Source: Ettlia oleoabundans
Taxonomy: Eukaryota > Chlorophyta > Chlorophyceae > Chlamydomonadales
Length of the DNA: 16,685 nt
Direction of reading: 5' to 3'
NCBI GenBank assembly: GCA_019693395.1
Contig: JAAMXP010000656.1
Span: forward strand, 1 to 16,685
The notes under the pieces are model-generated. The model ran no database searches. It worked only from the letters and a program-made list of their open reading frames with translations, and was not told the origin of the DNA. Each line of letters starts with the position of its first letter. The stretch's first letter is position 1. This document shows positions 1 to 9,198 of this stretch, in pieces. The translations under genes were made by a program, and so were the position numbers.

Positions 1-89
1 CGCTTGCCCCCGCCCGCCCATCTGCACCGCCCGCCTTGGCAGTTTCATAGCCTAAACATAGCTTGCAATTCCCCAACAATTTATCACAG

Positions 90-600
90 AACCCTTGACG
101 GACATTGGCAGCTATTGTGGAGAGACGGAATCCTTTGAAGGCTGCGTGGAGCTTGCTCGCTCGACTCTGGCGGACCCTTTACTCTTCTACCACGAAGGCA
201 AGTGCTAAGTTGTATTTGTTACACGGGGGTCACGTCCTCCAAAGGTACACCGGAGGGGGGCTATCGCCTGCAGCCATACAAGACGAGGGGGTCAAAGCAA
301 GCAAAGCAGCACGGGTGCCGGCTGCACATGGGGCCTATCATCAAACCAAAGGAAGTTTCCGTGATCTCATGCACGTGTGCTGCACAAGCGTGGATTGTTG
401 CTGGGCCCTACAGTCCTCGACAACACAGGGTTCTGAGTTTACGTCCTTCTTTCAGCAAACTTGGAACGGCCATAACGTTGCTGCCAAATTGGTGTGTGCA
501 GGGGGCGCCCTTGGTTTGTTCCTGGAAGAGCAAGACTCAGAATGGTACAGCGACAACGTACAGGGTTATCCAACCACCACCTGGGCGCTGTATGCCACGG
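90..600 (+). other. N-terminal Cys-containing extracellular segment (two exons)
   Basis: Exon 90-197 follows the acceptor TTTATCACAG and reads PLTDIGSYCGETESFEGC and onward to FYHEG. It joins exon 502-883, which opens GALGLFLEEQDSEWYSDN and ends this segment at WALYATDC before the Pro linker. The join uses an apparent GC donor (AAG then GCAAGT) at 198 and acceptor GTGTGTGCAG at 492-501; it keeps the frame, and the Cys/aromatic pattern reads as one small disulfide-bonded domain. I cannot name the domain; PAN/apple-like or WSC-like folds are guesses. An alternative acceptor at 455 (TTCTTTCAG) would lengthen the second exon but does not fit the phase of the first. The 304-bp intron shows nothing else. 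Confidence 0.5.
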
Positions 601-3600
601 ACTGCCCCTCCCCTCCACCGCCCAGTCCTCCAGCCCCACCGCTGCCGGAACCCCCACCGCCCTCACCGCCCCCGCCGTTGCTGGAACCGCCGTCATCCAA
701 ACCCCCACCCCCATTGCTGGAACCGCCGTCATCCGAACCCCCACCTCCATTTCTGGAACCTCCGTCATTTGAACCCCCACCTCCGTCACTGGAACCGCCG
801 TTGTCCGACCCCCCACCACCGTCACCGCCCCCGCCGTCACCCAAACTTCCACCTCCCTCTCCTGTGCTGTCTCCACCAATCCTGTACGTTGTGGTGGGAT
901 TGTTTTGGACTGGATTGCACTACGTGGTTGTGTTGTGTTGTTGGCCAGCCATATGCAGGTGGGAATGGTAAATGGTGCTCATGCTATCACCTTCTCTGGT
1001 TTTGCCCACAGGTTGCCTCCACCCTCTCCGACACCGCCATCTCCTGAACCACCCTCCTCCAGTCCTCCGCCGCAAGACCCGCCCTCACCGCCACCCAGCG
1101 CGCCACCGCCAGAGCCGCCTCCTCCCAGCCCTCTGCCGCCAAGCCCCAAACCCCCCAGCCTGCCACCGCCAGAGCCGCCCTCGCCACCCCCACCAAAGCC
1201 TCCATCCCCAAAGCCTCCTCCACCCCGCCCTCCGCCGCCCTCTCCGGAACCACCCAGCCCCCCTCCACCCAAGCCACCGTCGCCCAAGCCACCATCTCCC
1301 AAGCCACCGCCGCCAAGCCCGCCACCCCCTCACCCATCTCCGCCGGTGCCTAACATCGTCACTCTGTATGAGCACTTTGGTTATGGAGGCGTAAGTACTG
1401 AGTTCTCACCAGGCGAATACAGCTTCCTTCCCGACTACGGTTTTCCTGACAACTGGCTGTCAGCAGTAAAGATGACGCCCGGCTGTTCAGTCACATTGTA
1501 CGAACTTGAAAACTTTGGCGGCAGGAGCCTGACCCTCACACAAGACCTGGCTGTTATTGGGGGCGAGTGGAATGACCTCACCACTTCCATGGTAGTGACG
1601 TGTCAGGTATGTGTGCACCGGTGTTGTCTGCCACCCCACATTGCGTTGCGCGGATCAAGTATTCTACATGTTGTCTTCATGTTTAACCTGGGCTTGTTTG
1701 TGGTGTTTCGATGATGAGTAATGCTGGTTGGGCGCGCTGCCCAACCGTCACGCCCGAAGCTTCAGCTGGCTACCTGGGTTCAGCAAGTGCTTCGCTTTAT
1801 GATGCCCAGACTTAGACTGCTCGCTCTCGCAACACGCCCACTGCGAGTGCAGGGCGCTGGCAAGCGGAGGCTGCTGGGGACCAGCAGCAGCGATACGGCG
1901 GAGGAAGTCGAGCAGCCACCACGTCACCTACTCCCGGCCAGCCAGCAGGCACAGCAGACACGGCAGGCAAATCGGGGCCGTGCACCTGTGCTGCCATCGC
2001 CAGCTAAGCAGCGGCGCCAGCTCAGCAGCTCAGAGCTTAATGAGCTGCTACACGGCGCCTTTTGGGAGGAGCAGCGGCTGGCACGGGAGCAACAGCTGCA
2101 GCAACAGGAGCAGCGGCAGCAGCAGCGAGGGGAGAAGGTCCAGCCACAGGGGCAGGATGAGGAGCGGCAGGCAACAAACCGAGGGAACCGGGGCCGCTCG
2201 CTGCAGCAGGATGCGCCTGTGCCAGCGCCTGTCCCCAGCGAGTCAGCGGGAGAGCCAGCCGGAGGGTCACCTGCAGGCGCCCCGCCGTTGCCTCCTACCA
2301 TGCCCAACCAGACTACTGTGAACACGGTGGATGGCGCGGGGGGCAGCATCTACGTTGTGACCACCACAGGGCTGGAGTTCAACGGTACCGCAGCAGCCAT
2401 CATTGTACTGCCAGAGGCGGTTGCCAAGCAGGTGGAGGGCATCGTGTCGCAGCTGAGGCAGATCATCTCCCTCCAGGTGAGGGTAACATCACTTCCTTCT
2501 TTTGCTGTATTGTATATTGCGCTGTGATTTTTTGTTTTGCTGCTGCGGCCTCGTTTGTAGGCTGCAGATCTTCTGTCTGCCTGCATTTTTCTCTTTTGCT
2601 GTGTTTCACTCTTGTGGTGGGGCCAATGTTGATCCTTTGTGGGGCAGCCACCAAGCTAAAATGAAACAACTGCAGATGTTTGCGCAGCCCGTATCGCAAG
2701 CACCTAGCGTCTAGTCCAGTGTGCTAACCAAGCCAACAGCCTACCTGCCAACACCGTATTGATGAACTTAGCATGCACATGCACCCCCCTCCCGGCCTCC
2801 ATGCTGCCCAACTGCCTGTCCCAGCGCGAACCAACACTATCAACACCAATCGATCAACACTATTAGCAGCAATCAATCAGCACTAATCACGCACGCCCGA
2901 GTATTGCAGGATGACAGCAGCATCAATGCTCTTTGGAACACGCTCTTTTGGATCTCAGTGGGGCTCGCAGGCACGGTCGCCCTGCATGCGGGAGTCAGGT
3001 GGGTGCCAGCTTTTGCTTTTTGTGTTTACAGTCTGCCTAACCGCAACGGAACCTGCGACGCAGACCAGCTAGCAAAGCTAAGCGGTAGCCAGCAAAAATG
3101 CGGCCCCTGGGGTGGGGTGGTCCTCTGCTGGCTTACTGTACCCAGGCGCGAAGGCGTCGTCTTTCTTTCTATGTGTTCGCACCAGCTTGCCATACAGTTG
3201 CTTGCAGAGATGCCAGCGGCAGCACACCTTGGCTTAAGGGTGTCGAGTGGGGGCTGGCTGCACGTTTCCTTAGACAAATGCAGAGATTCACCCTGCTAAC
3301 GCCTAGGAAGAAGAGCATGCACCAGGGCCCACTCTTCCCCGTATATGTGTGTGTAACGCGCAGGGCTTTGCTGATCTGGCGCAAGCAACGCATGCCCATG
3401 TTCCTGGAGGTGAGTGGAGCGCTGCTGCTTGGCATGCTGCTTCCTAAACCCTAGTGCTGCACAGGGGAACATGCTGCATGGCGTGTCCGCGTACTCCTCA
3501 GCCAGCTCCAGCTTGTTATTCAGCAGCAGGGGCAGTCAAGTAGAGTGTCCCCCTTCCAGCTGGCAGTTGAAGGCAGCATCCCTCCTCTCCCTCCTCTCAA

Positions 3601-6600
3601 AATGCCCCTTTCCTTTGTGTCACTCCCGTATCATCCTGCACCGATGCCCCCTTCCTGCACCAATACAGTGGCCCCGACTGGAGCTGTGGTTCATGTGGGG
3701 CGTTCTGCCCATCATTGCCGCACAGGGAGCAAGTGAGCGCAGAGGGGAGGCATGCTTGCTTCTTACACAACTGGGCTCCTTTGTGCTGGGGTCCACGCCT
3801 GCGTGCATGCGTGCGTGAGAGGTCACCTTGGTGTTCCTCGATAACACAGCCCTTTGCACATGCCTCTCAGCCCATTTAGCTTGAATGGTAGGCCCGGCGT
3901 GTTGCAAAAGTGATCAGTTGCATTGCGAACGCAGTACAGATCCACACAGAGGTAACCGACTTACTTACCAGCCAGCCACCCCTGTCCCGCAATGCAGTGT
4001 TTGTGGTGGGCGACACCAGCGGCCAGGTGGCGGCCGGCGTTATCTTTGGCATACTACTTCCCATTGGGCTGGTGGTCATGTCCCTTTACCTAGTCATCAA
4101 GCACCTCACCATGGTGGTGAGTATTAGGAGTACTAGAAGAAGCCCATCCTGCTCTGTTTCTGTGTTGGGAGGGTATCTGCAAGCGGAGCAGCCCTTGTAG
4201 CAGCTTGTGCACATGCGCTTAGCTCCTGCCTCCCTCCTGGCCATCTAGCTGGCAAAATAGGTTTGGTTTGGCCGTATCGTGAAGTGGACTCGCATGATTT
4301 TTCGATGCAAAGACGGTTTGGATCAACGCCTCAGCAGGCGCCTGCAAATCTTCCAATGGGTTGCTTCCCTAAGCCAGCACTCACACTAGCCTATGCTTGT
4401 CTTCTTGTTTGTTTGCATCTGCCCCCTGACCGCAGATTCCGGTGCAGCGCAGCGCCTACTACCTGCCAGCTGGCGAGCTGGAAAGCCTGCACAAGCGCGA
4501 GGAGCTGGAAGAGGAGCAAGCGGAGAACCCCAGTGGCAGTGATAGTGGCAGCGGCACCGGCGCTGCTTCCGCTAGTGCGGAAAGCGGTGCTGCCGCTGCG
4601 GATGCCAGCGCCAGGGCAACTGGAAGCCAGGATGAAGCTGCAGGTACCAGCGCTGCTGCTGAGCTGGCACTGGCGCGCAGCAGCACAGGTGGCGCCTCTG
4701 CCGCCAGTGTCAGCAGTGCCGCTGGATCCTCAGCTGCTGCCCAGCTTCTTTCACAAGCCGCGCCTGGCAGCCAGGCACCTCCCAGTCATGCAGCCAAGAA
4801 GCCAGGCCTGTTACAGCGTTTACGTTCATGGCTGATTAGATACTTCATAAAGCCCGTGTTTGGGTGAGTGAGCAGTGATGGCAGTGTGAGGCAGTGTGTG
4901 AGACTGCCTGCATCACCTGCAGCGCTGAGTGCCATTCCGGAGGTGCAGACAATATACTTTTGTGCAAGCAGCAAGGGTAGCTAGCAAGAAGCGGCCCCAT
5001 GCGGCCGTTCCTCTGCTGGCTTGTTAAACCCACGCCAAGGGCATGCTCTTCTTTCTTGCTATGCGTGCACCTGTCACTTTCTGCTGTCCAGCTAGCTCAC
5101 GGTCCTCTTGCTACTTTCAGAACTTCAAACAAAGCTGTGCCGCCTGCTGTGCAGTTTGGATTTCTCGCAAGAAGGCGAGTGGGTTCCACCTCACGGCTAC
5201 AATGTCAGGTGCGATTGGTAGCACACTTGCCACCCTAGCATCGCTTTTGCAACCCATCGTAGCTAGGCAAAGGGTCCCACTCATTACGGCATAACGGATG
5301 GTGCTGGGATGGTACATTACAGGGCTGCAATCATGGGGCTGTGGCAGCCGTGCTGCCGGGATTGTCGGGGTTGGCCGGATTGCTACTAAGAACCCTCCAC
5401 ACAGCTCTCAAAGACCACAGAAGCTATAGTGCCCCTCTGTGATTCCCGTCTTGCCCTCTGCAGCTTTGTTGCAAAGTATGGCGTGCTGTTTGAGACGGCC
5501 AGAGGGCCAGATGTGTTGTACAGGTGCGGGGGGACTGTCCGGCTATGCTTCTGCCAAGTGGCAGTTCAACCAAGTTGGAGCTGGGCATGTTTGACACAAG
5601 CCGGACACATGCCCCCTGTTTTCTTCCTGGTTGCCACTCCAAAATCATCGGTCAGGGCGGGCTTTTAAATCTTTCGTGGCCATCAAGTTGAACCTATGGT
5701 GGCACTGCTCGGTGTTTGGCTGCTTGCAGGCCCGGCACATTCGAGTTGGACCCCGCCACCGGCATTGTTGACCGAGGAGAGATGGTTTCCGTGTCAACCA
5801 CTCAGGCTGCCAAGGCCACGGAAGTTGCCAGGGTACGCTGCCATCTGGCTGTACAGGGGACGTACAGATGGTTGAAACTGCAACCTTAACAATGGCTGGT
5901 AGCACACGATGCCCTCATCCAAGGTCGTGTCAGGCGTGAGGCACTGGGGCTTTTCCAGGCAGCAGTGGTCGGTGCACTTGTAGCCTGCTTCAACCCTTCG
6001 TTGTATTTTATCCCTTGATCTGCAGACCCTGGGGGTCATCATCCAGCTGCTGAAACTGGTGCTGTTCGCGCAGCTGGCCTCCATCTTTGGCAGTGGCGCC
6101 GCCATCAGCCCCCTGTGGCAGGTGGGGCGGTGAGCAAAGGCATGCTATGGTCTAACCGCAGCATGCTGAGGCTCGGCTACTGTGTATGCGCGCATGCGCT
6201 GCATGGCACCGTTTCTGCCCATGCCACTTCGCGAGTAGCACCTTGGGCCTGAGACATGTTTGTTAAGCTTGGCCTCAAGGCCATGTCTTGCTGTGGCCGC
6301 AGGTCATCCCTCTGCTGGTGCTTATCGTGCTGTACTGGGTTTACATGCGCCTCTTTGTGCCCATGGCCACTTTCGAGGACATGGCGGGAGAGGTGAGTGC
6401 TGCGCATGGAAGCGCGGCCTGCGCCAGCAAGGCTAACCTTGGATCCCTGCAAATAACCTCGGAGTGTCATTGCGCCGTGTGAACAGGGTTGCAGGATTTT
6501 GAACCGCATCGCCGCCTGCAAGCTCAAGCTTACAACTTGTGTGTCTGACAGATATACATTGTTATCTCTTGTGCGACCCTTGCTTTTCTGTCACGCAGAT

Positions 6601-8346
6601 CATCGGTTGCGCTTGTGACCTGGGCACGTTTGTGTGCGGCATCCTCGTGGCTGTGGTGCCCGTCACTCGCTACCAACTCATGTGAGCCATGCCGCTGCCC
6701 GCCTTGCACCAACATCAGATTCGCATGTCAAGCTTGCAGTGACAGGCAGGCAGACAGGCGGACAGGCAGGACCATCGGCAGCTGTAATTGGTGTCTGAAC
6801 CACAGACTATTACCCGGGTGGCGTATCATGACGAGCAGAACCTCCACTTGTGGCTATGGCGGCGATCTTCCCTGGAATGTCTTCTTCCTCTCTCTTCTCT
6901 TCTCTCTTCCTGCACAAGCATTAACAAAACTCCTGAACCCCCAGCGCCCTTGAAGTTTATAATCAACAAAGCATGCGTGCCTCTTCGCCTCCCTCCCCGT
7001 GCATGCTGCAGCAACCGCGTGGGCATCGCCATGCTTACCTTCCAGACCGTCTCCATGCTGACCACCATGATTCCGGGCGTGGCAAGGGTCGCACGTTTTG
7101 TGATCATTTGGCTCTGGCACAAGCTGGTCCCGCGTCCAGCAGACAAGTTTGCTGCTGTGGTAACGGAGGTCATGCGCAAGGTAGGTGCTGTTCACGAGGC
7201 TAAAGCAGGATAGGGCAGGTTGGGCTTCACAACGCTTATATGTGCGGCAGTTGAACCGGGCTAAGGCCGCTTGCTACTGCTGGGCATTAACCCACTGATG
7301 TGATGAGCTGCCACTCTATCTAAAGCCCTTACGGTTGCTCATGTTGCTGCCATCGCCCCCCTACCGCAGGATGAGCGCATCCTTGCTCGCAAGTTTGGCG
7401 ACAGATGGCTGCTTAAGTGAGTTTCTGGGTCATGGCCTCTCAACTGCAGTGCATCCAGCACCCGCCGCCGCTATGCTGGCAGCATGTTCATACGCCTGCC
7501 ATAGCTCCTTGGCTGGCTGGGCTGCACATTGCTTTCCCAGTTTGCCCACCCAGACCCGCCATGCCATCTATCTCTCACCACTAACCACTCCCATCTCACC
7601 ATTGCAGGGTGCACGGTCGTGGCCTAAACCAGCGAGCGCTTCACCAATACGAGAAAGAGCAGTATCTCCTGCCCTTCCAACTCAAGTAAGCTGAGCCCAG
7701 GTTTCTTGTTGCAACCAATAGTATTTCCACGCTAACATGAATAACGTACTTGAGATATCCTGTTGCGGGTGTCCTCGCAAATCCAGCACGGGCGCCGCCA
7801 GCTCATTCCCCATCAGGCTGTCTCCAGCTGCCTGATGCTCCTTGTCTGCTTGTCCTGGTGCTCCAGCTGGGCCCATGCAGCGATACGCCCAACCCTAAAT
7901 AATCAATTTAATCTCCTGGCTCGCTTGCACTCTGCAGACCGCTGGCCCGCACCCTGGCTTTCGGCGGTCGCAAACGGCGGCAGGAGGCCGCTGATGCAGC
8001 GGTTGCCGCCGTAACGCAGACAGGTGCGGGCACCAGCGGCGCATCCCGCCTGCGATCCACAGGGAACGCTGCCACGCTGGCGAGCCGCCTGAGGGCCACA
8101 GCAGCGGGTAGAGCGCGAACGAGGAGGGGCCGTGATACATCCCTGCTGCCCGTGGCAAGCCCCGTGGACCCTGCAAGCGTCAGCACCAGCGCTCCCGTCA
8201 GCCCAGTCACAGACAACGTCCCTGCCTACCCCGGCCCTGGCGGCGGCGCCAGGCATATGCATGCCAGTATGGTGGATCCCTCTGAGCCTAATAGCACTGC
8301 TGGCAGTGCACCCCTGTCCCCCACACAAGTGAGGGAGAGGAGTTAG
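90..8346 (+). CDS. Hydroxyproline-rich, beta/gamma-crystallin, TRP-like membrane protein (5' partial, 19 exons seen)
   Basis: Probable cell-surface channel or sensor; the gene starts upstream of the window. Exons in one continuous frame: 90-197, 502-883, 1012-1606, 1766-2476, 2910-2998, 3364-3409, 3669-3732, 3911-4116, 4436-4863, 5155-5208, 5464-5523, 5730-5832, 6026-6121, 6303-6392, 6599-6681, 7012-7180, 7370-7416, 7608-7685, 7938-8346 (TAG). They encode 1271 residues and phases match at every junction. Order: Cys-containing segment (1-85), Pro linkers (about 86-276), beta/gamma-crystallin domain (277-361), Gln/Arg-rich segment (362-540), short region with NQT and NGT glycosylation sites, then helices near 606-627, 647-666, 704-727, 950-971, 981-1000, 1011-1032, 1041-1060 and 1061-1076, and a basic, Ser-rich tail. 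Motifs PRLELW, GEWVP, YGVLFETARG, CDLGTFVCGI and RKFGDRW recall the TRP-like Pkd2/Flc family; this assignment is from memory of the family, not a search. The least certain junctions are the GC donor at 198, the pyrimidine-poor acceptor before 3911 (3935 also fits) and the acceptor before 1766 (1784 also fits). Confidence 0.78.
601..883 (+). repeat. Pro-rich linker 1 with a 36-bp tandem repeat
   Basis: The exon continues in Ser-Pro and polyproline runs typical of algal hydroxyproline-rich cell-wall glycoproteins. Inside it, four 36-bp units (starting at about 678, 714, 750 and 786) encode 12-residue repeats of the pattern [LFS]LEPP(S/L)(S/F)xPPPP, with x being K, E, E then D. The opposite strand carries an open Gly/Val-rich frame that is only a shadow of this repeat. 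The linker probably adopts a polyproline-II rod that is O-glycosylated in the wall (family knowledge). Confidence 0.85.
1012..1351 (+). repeat. Pro-rich linker 2 (SPPPP/PKPP type)
   Basis: About 113 codons made almost only of P, S, K, E and A, with repeated SPPPPKPPSPKPP-like units directly preceding the crystallin domain. The exon starts after the acceptor TTTTGCCCACAG (intron 884-1011, donor GTACGT). The codon joined across the intron is CTG. Pro codons vary at the third position, so this is selected protein sequence rather than simple DNA expansion. It resembles the rod of pherophorins and extensins. Confidence 0.85.
1352..1606 (+). other. Beta/gamma-crystallin domain
   Basis: Residues 277-361 of the assembled protein contain two Greek-key-like motifs. 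The first starts VTLYEHFGYGG and ends near DNWLSAVK; the second starts VTLYELENFGG and ends near WNDLTTSM. The (N/D)(N/D)xx(S/T)(S/A) pattern at the end of each motif is the Ca2+-binding signature of microbial beta/gamma-crystallins (family knowledge), so Ca2+ binding is likely. Position after a Pro-rich rod and before the membrane region places it outside the cell. The exon ends in phase 0 at donor CAG|GTATGT. Confidence 0.8.
1766..2476 (+). other. Gln/Arg-rich exon with a juxtamembrane segment
   Basis: This long exon encodes 237 residues: a basic, Leu-rich start, a Gln/Glu/Arg-rich stretch predicted to be helical or disordered (for example LAREQQLQQQEQRQQQRG), a Pro/Ala segment, then a better-ordered stretch from NQTTVNTVDGAGG to EGIVSQLRQIISLQ with two N-glycosylation sequons. 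An ATG at 1721 in the same frame could start a separate gene, but that reading lacks a signal peptide, and the upstream donor (phase 0 at 1607) and this acceptor agree in phase. I therefore keep one gene. Confidence 0.65.
2477..2909 (+). other. Intron, 433 bp
   Basis: Bounded by CAG|GTGAGG and ATTGCAG. The first part is T-rich; positions 2836-2888 hold a run of short, irregular copies of AACACTA/AATCA-like words close to the acceptor, which may include the branch point. No coding sense was found here. Confidence 0.6.
2910..4116 (+). other. First transmembrane cluster (four short exons)
   Basis: Exons 2910-2998, 3364-3409, 3669-3732 and 3911-4116 encode three hydrophobic helices: around LFWISVGLAGTVALHAGV, around LELWFMWGVLPIIAAQGA, and around VIFGILLPIGLVVMSLYLVI. 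Between the first two is a short basic stretch IWRKQRMPMF, likely cytoplasmic by the positive-inside rule. PRLELW just before the second helix is the part most reminiscent of TRP-like proteins. Exons of 46 and 64 bp are small and would be missed by simple gene finding. Confidence 0.75.
4436..4863 (+). other. Long low-complexity cytoplasmic loop exon
   Basis: The exon opens IPVQRSAYYLPAGELESL, runs through an acidic helix (KREELEEEQAEN) and about 90 residues dominated by Ala, Ser and Gly, and ends with a basic amphipathic stretch (LLQRLRSWLIRYFIKPVFG). It sits between helix 3 and the GEWVP exon, so it is probably a disordered intracellular loop. The overlapping 190-codon + strand frame at 4263-4835 has no comparable sense and is a shadow. 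Confidence 0.7.
5155..7685 (+). other. TRP-like core: conserved motifs and second transmembrane cluster
   Basis: Nine short exons. The first three carry the motifs GEWVPPHGYNVSFVAKYG and LFETARGPDVLYRPGTFELD, then a hydrophilic segment rich in Thr/Ala. Next come helices LGVIIQLLKLVLFAQLASIF, VIPLLVLIVLYWVYMRLFVP, GTFVCGILVAVV and VGIAMLTFQTVSMLTTMIPG, with a probable re-entrant or eighth helix around VARFVIIWLWHKL. The last two exons carry RKFGDRWLLK and VHGRGLNQRAL. Motif order and helix spacing support a TRP-like channel fold. The acceptor before 5155 is GCTGTGCAG; the alternative acceptor at 5120 gives a frame without the GEWVP motif. Confidence 0.68.
7938..8346 (+). other. C-terminal cytoplasmic tail exon and stop
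   Basis: The final exon starts in phase after acceptor CTCTGCAG and encodes 136 residues: a basic section (GGRKRRQEAADAAV, then RATAAGRARTRRGRD) and a Ser/Pro/Thr-rich end, with TAG at 8344-8346. The tail looks disordered and is rich in possible phosphorylation sites. Only weak sequence constraint is visible, so it contributes little to family assignment. Confidence 0.75.
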
Positions 8347-8865
8347 ACGGTTACATCCTTGCAACTGGCGCACAGTGCAACTGGGCAGCACCTTGGATGT
8401 GTCTTTTTTCCATAACGTGAAGATTCCCCATTGGATCCCCACCTCGGCCCTTTATTTCTAACGAATATTAGTCCTGACTTTACACCCTAGTTTGTTTTGT
8501 TGGCAGCAATCGTAGTACGGCTGCTCTCCCGCCTGGGGGTTTTGTGAACTGCTGCACTGTGGGCAATTTGTTTGACTGCAAGGCTGCGTGCTTTGCTCCA
8601 CTCATGTGCGTTCTTTGTGCCAGGCTGACAAGTTCTCGTTTCTCACTGTCTTCGCTCTGTCCAGCTTCGCTGCGTGCGTCCCCTGAATACACGCAAACCC
8701 CGACTCCTGATAATGATCTGCTTTCTGCAGACAAGTACTGCACAGTACTGCTGCATGCCGCATTCCGCTTTACTCAGTCCTTGAGAAGCTTGCAAACTCC
8801 TGACTCAACCCAAGCTTGCACACCCAATCCCCAATCAGAGCCCTTGCTGTCGATCTGTTTCAGTT

Positions 8866-8915
8866 AATTCGTTTTGGAGAGCTACCCAAAACGGGTAACT
8901 CTCCAAATGTGAATT
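8866..8915. repeat. Long imperfect inverted repeat (hairpin)
   Basis: Arms AATTC / GAATT (8866-8870 and 8911-8915), TTTGGAGAG / CTCTCCAAA (8873-8881 and 8899-8907) and TACCC / GGGTA (8883-8887 and 8893-8897) pair around an AAAAC loop, with one mismatch and a small asymmetric internal loop. In total 19 base pairs form in 50 bp. It could be a hairpin in the 3' UTR, a small-RNA precursor or a remnant of a miniature inverted-repeat element; no target duplication is evident. Confidence 0.8.
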
Positions 8916-9068
8916 GGTTCTGTTGCTGGAGTCGGATATTAGTAGGCATGGGACGAACAAAGGGAGGAAGGGGGAATTGTAGAGAAAGCAGATTGTCTAT
9001 CTATAAACGGAAATAAAGTCAACATTGCGTTGAGAAACAAAGGCTTGGCACTTTGGGAGGGCGCACCT

Positions 9069-9073
9069 TTACA
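9069..9073 (-). terminator. Candidate TGTAA polyadenylation signal
   Basis: On the - strand the sequence reads TATTGTAAAGG, containing TGTAA, about 125 bases after the stop codon at 9199. TGTAA is the usual green-algal polyadenylation signal (known from Chlamydomonas and Volvox). A five-base match is weak alone; its position after the gene gives it support. Confidence 0.45.
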
Positions 9074-9198
9074 ATACCAGCCCTAAGGACGCTTGCAGGA
9101 CGAGCAGCGGTGCAGCGCACGCAATAACTTAGCCATACATATGGAGGCAAAATGCCTGAACCGCCCATGATGGACAGCGTCTGCACTGTCATCCTGCC

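Larger units (their letters stand above)
8347..9198. other. Intergenic region between convergent genes
   Basis: About 850 bp without a convincing coding frame. It should hold the 3' UTRs of the large + strand gene and the - strand gene. No TGTAA was found on the + strand after 8346; an AATAAA occurs at 9012-9017 but its role is unknown. A 16-bp perfect palindrome lies at 8734-8749 (AGTACTG, CA, CAGTACT), and a longer hairpin at 8866-8915. Short open frames on both strands here have no protein sense. Confidence 0.7.

Noticed and set aside
439..879. Gly/Val-rich open frames on the - strand opposite the Pro linkers (also 979-1337)
   Set aside because: They mirror the Pro-rich repeat on the + strand; CCN/CCG runs read as GGN without stops on the reverse.
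1721..2527. Independent gene starting at ATG 1721
   Set aside because: Phase agreement with the crystallin exon and absence of a signal peptide favour a continuous gene, though this is listed as a point to test.
4263..4835. 190-codon + strand open frame
   Set aside because: It crosses an intron-exon boundary in the wrong phase; the in-phase frame from 4436 to 4863 makes better protein sense.
7903..8442. 179-codon - strand open frame over the last exon of the large gene
   Set aside because: Overlaps a phase-consistent exon on the + strand and has Cys/Arg-rich composition typical of GC-rich antisense frames.
9012..9017. AATAAA as the polyadenylation signal of the large gene
   Set aside because: It lies about 670 bases past the stop, green algae usually use TGTAA, and the match is short; kept only as a remark.
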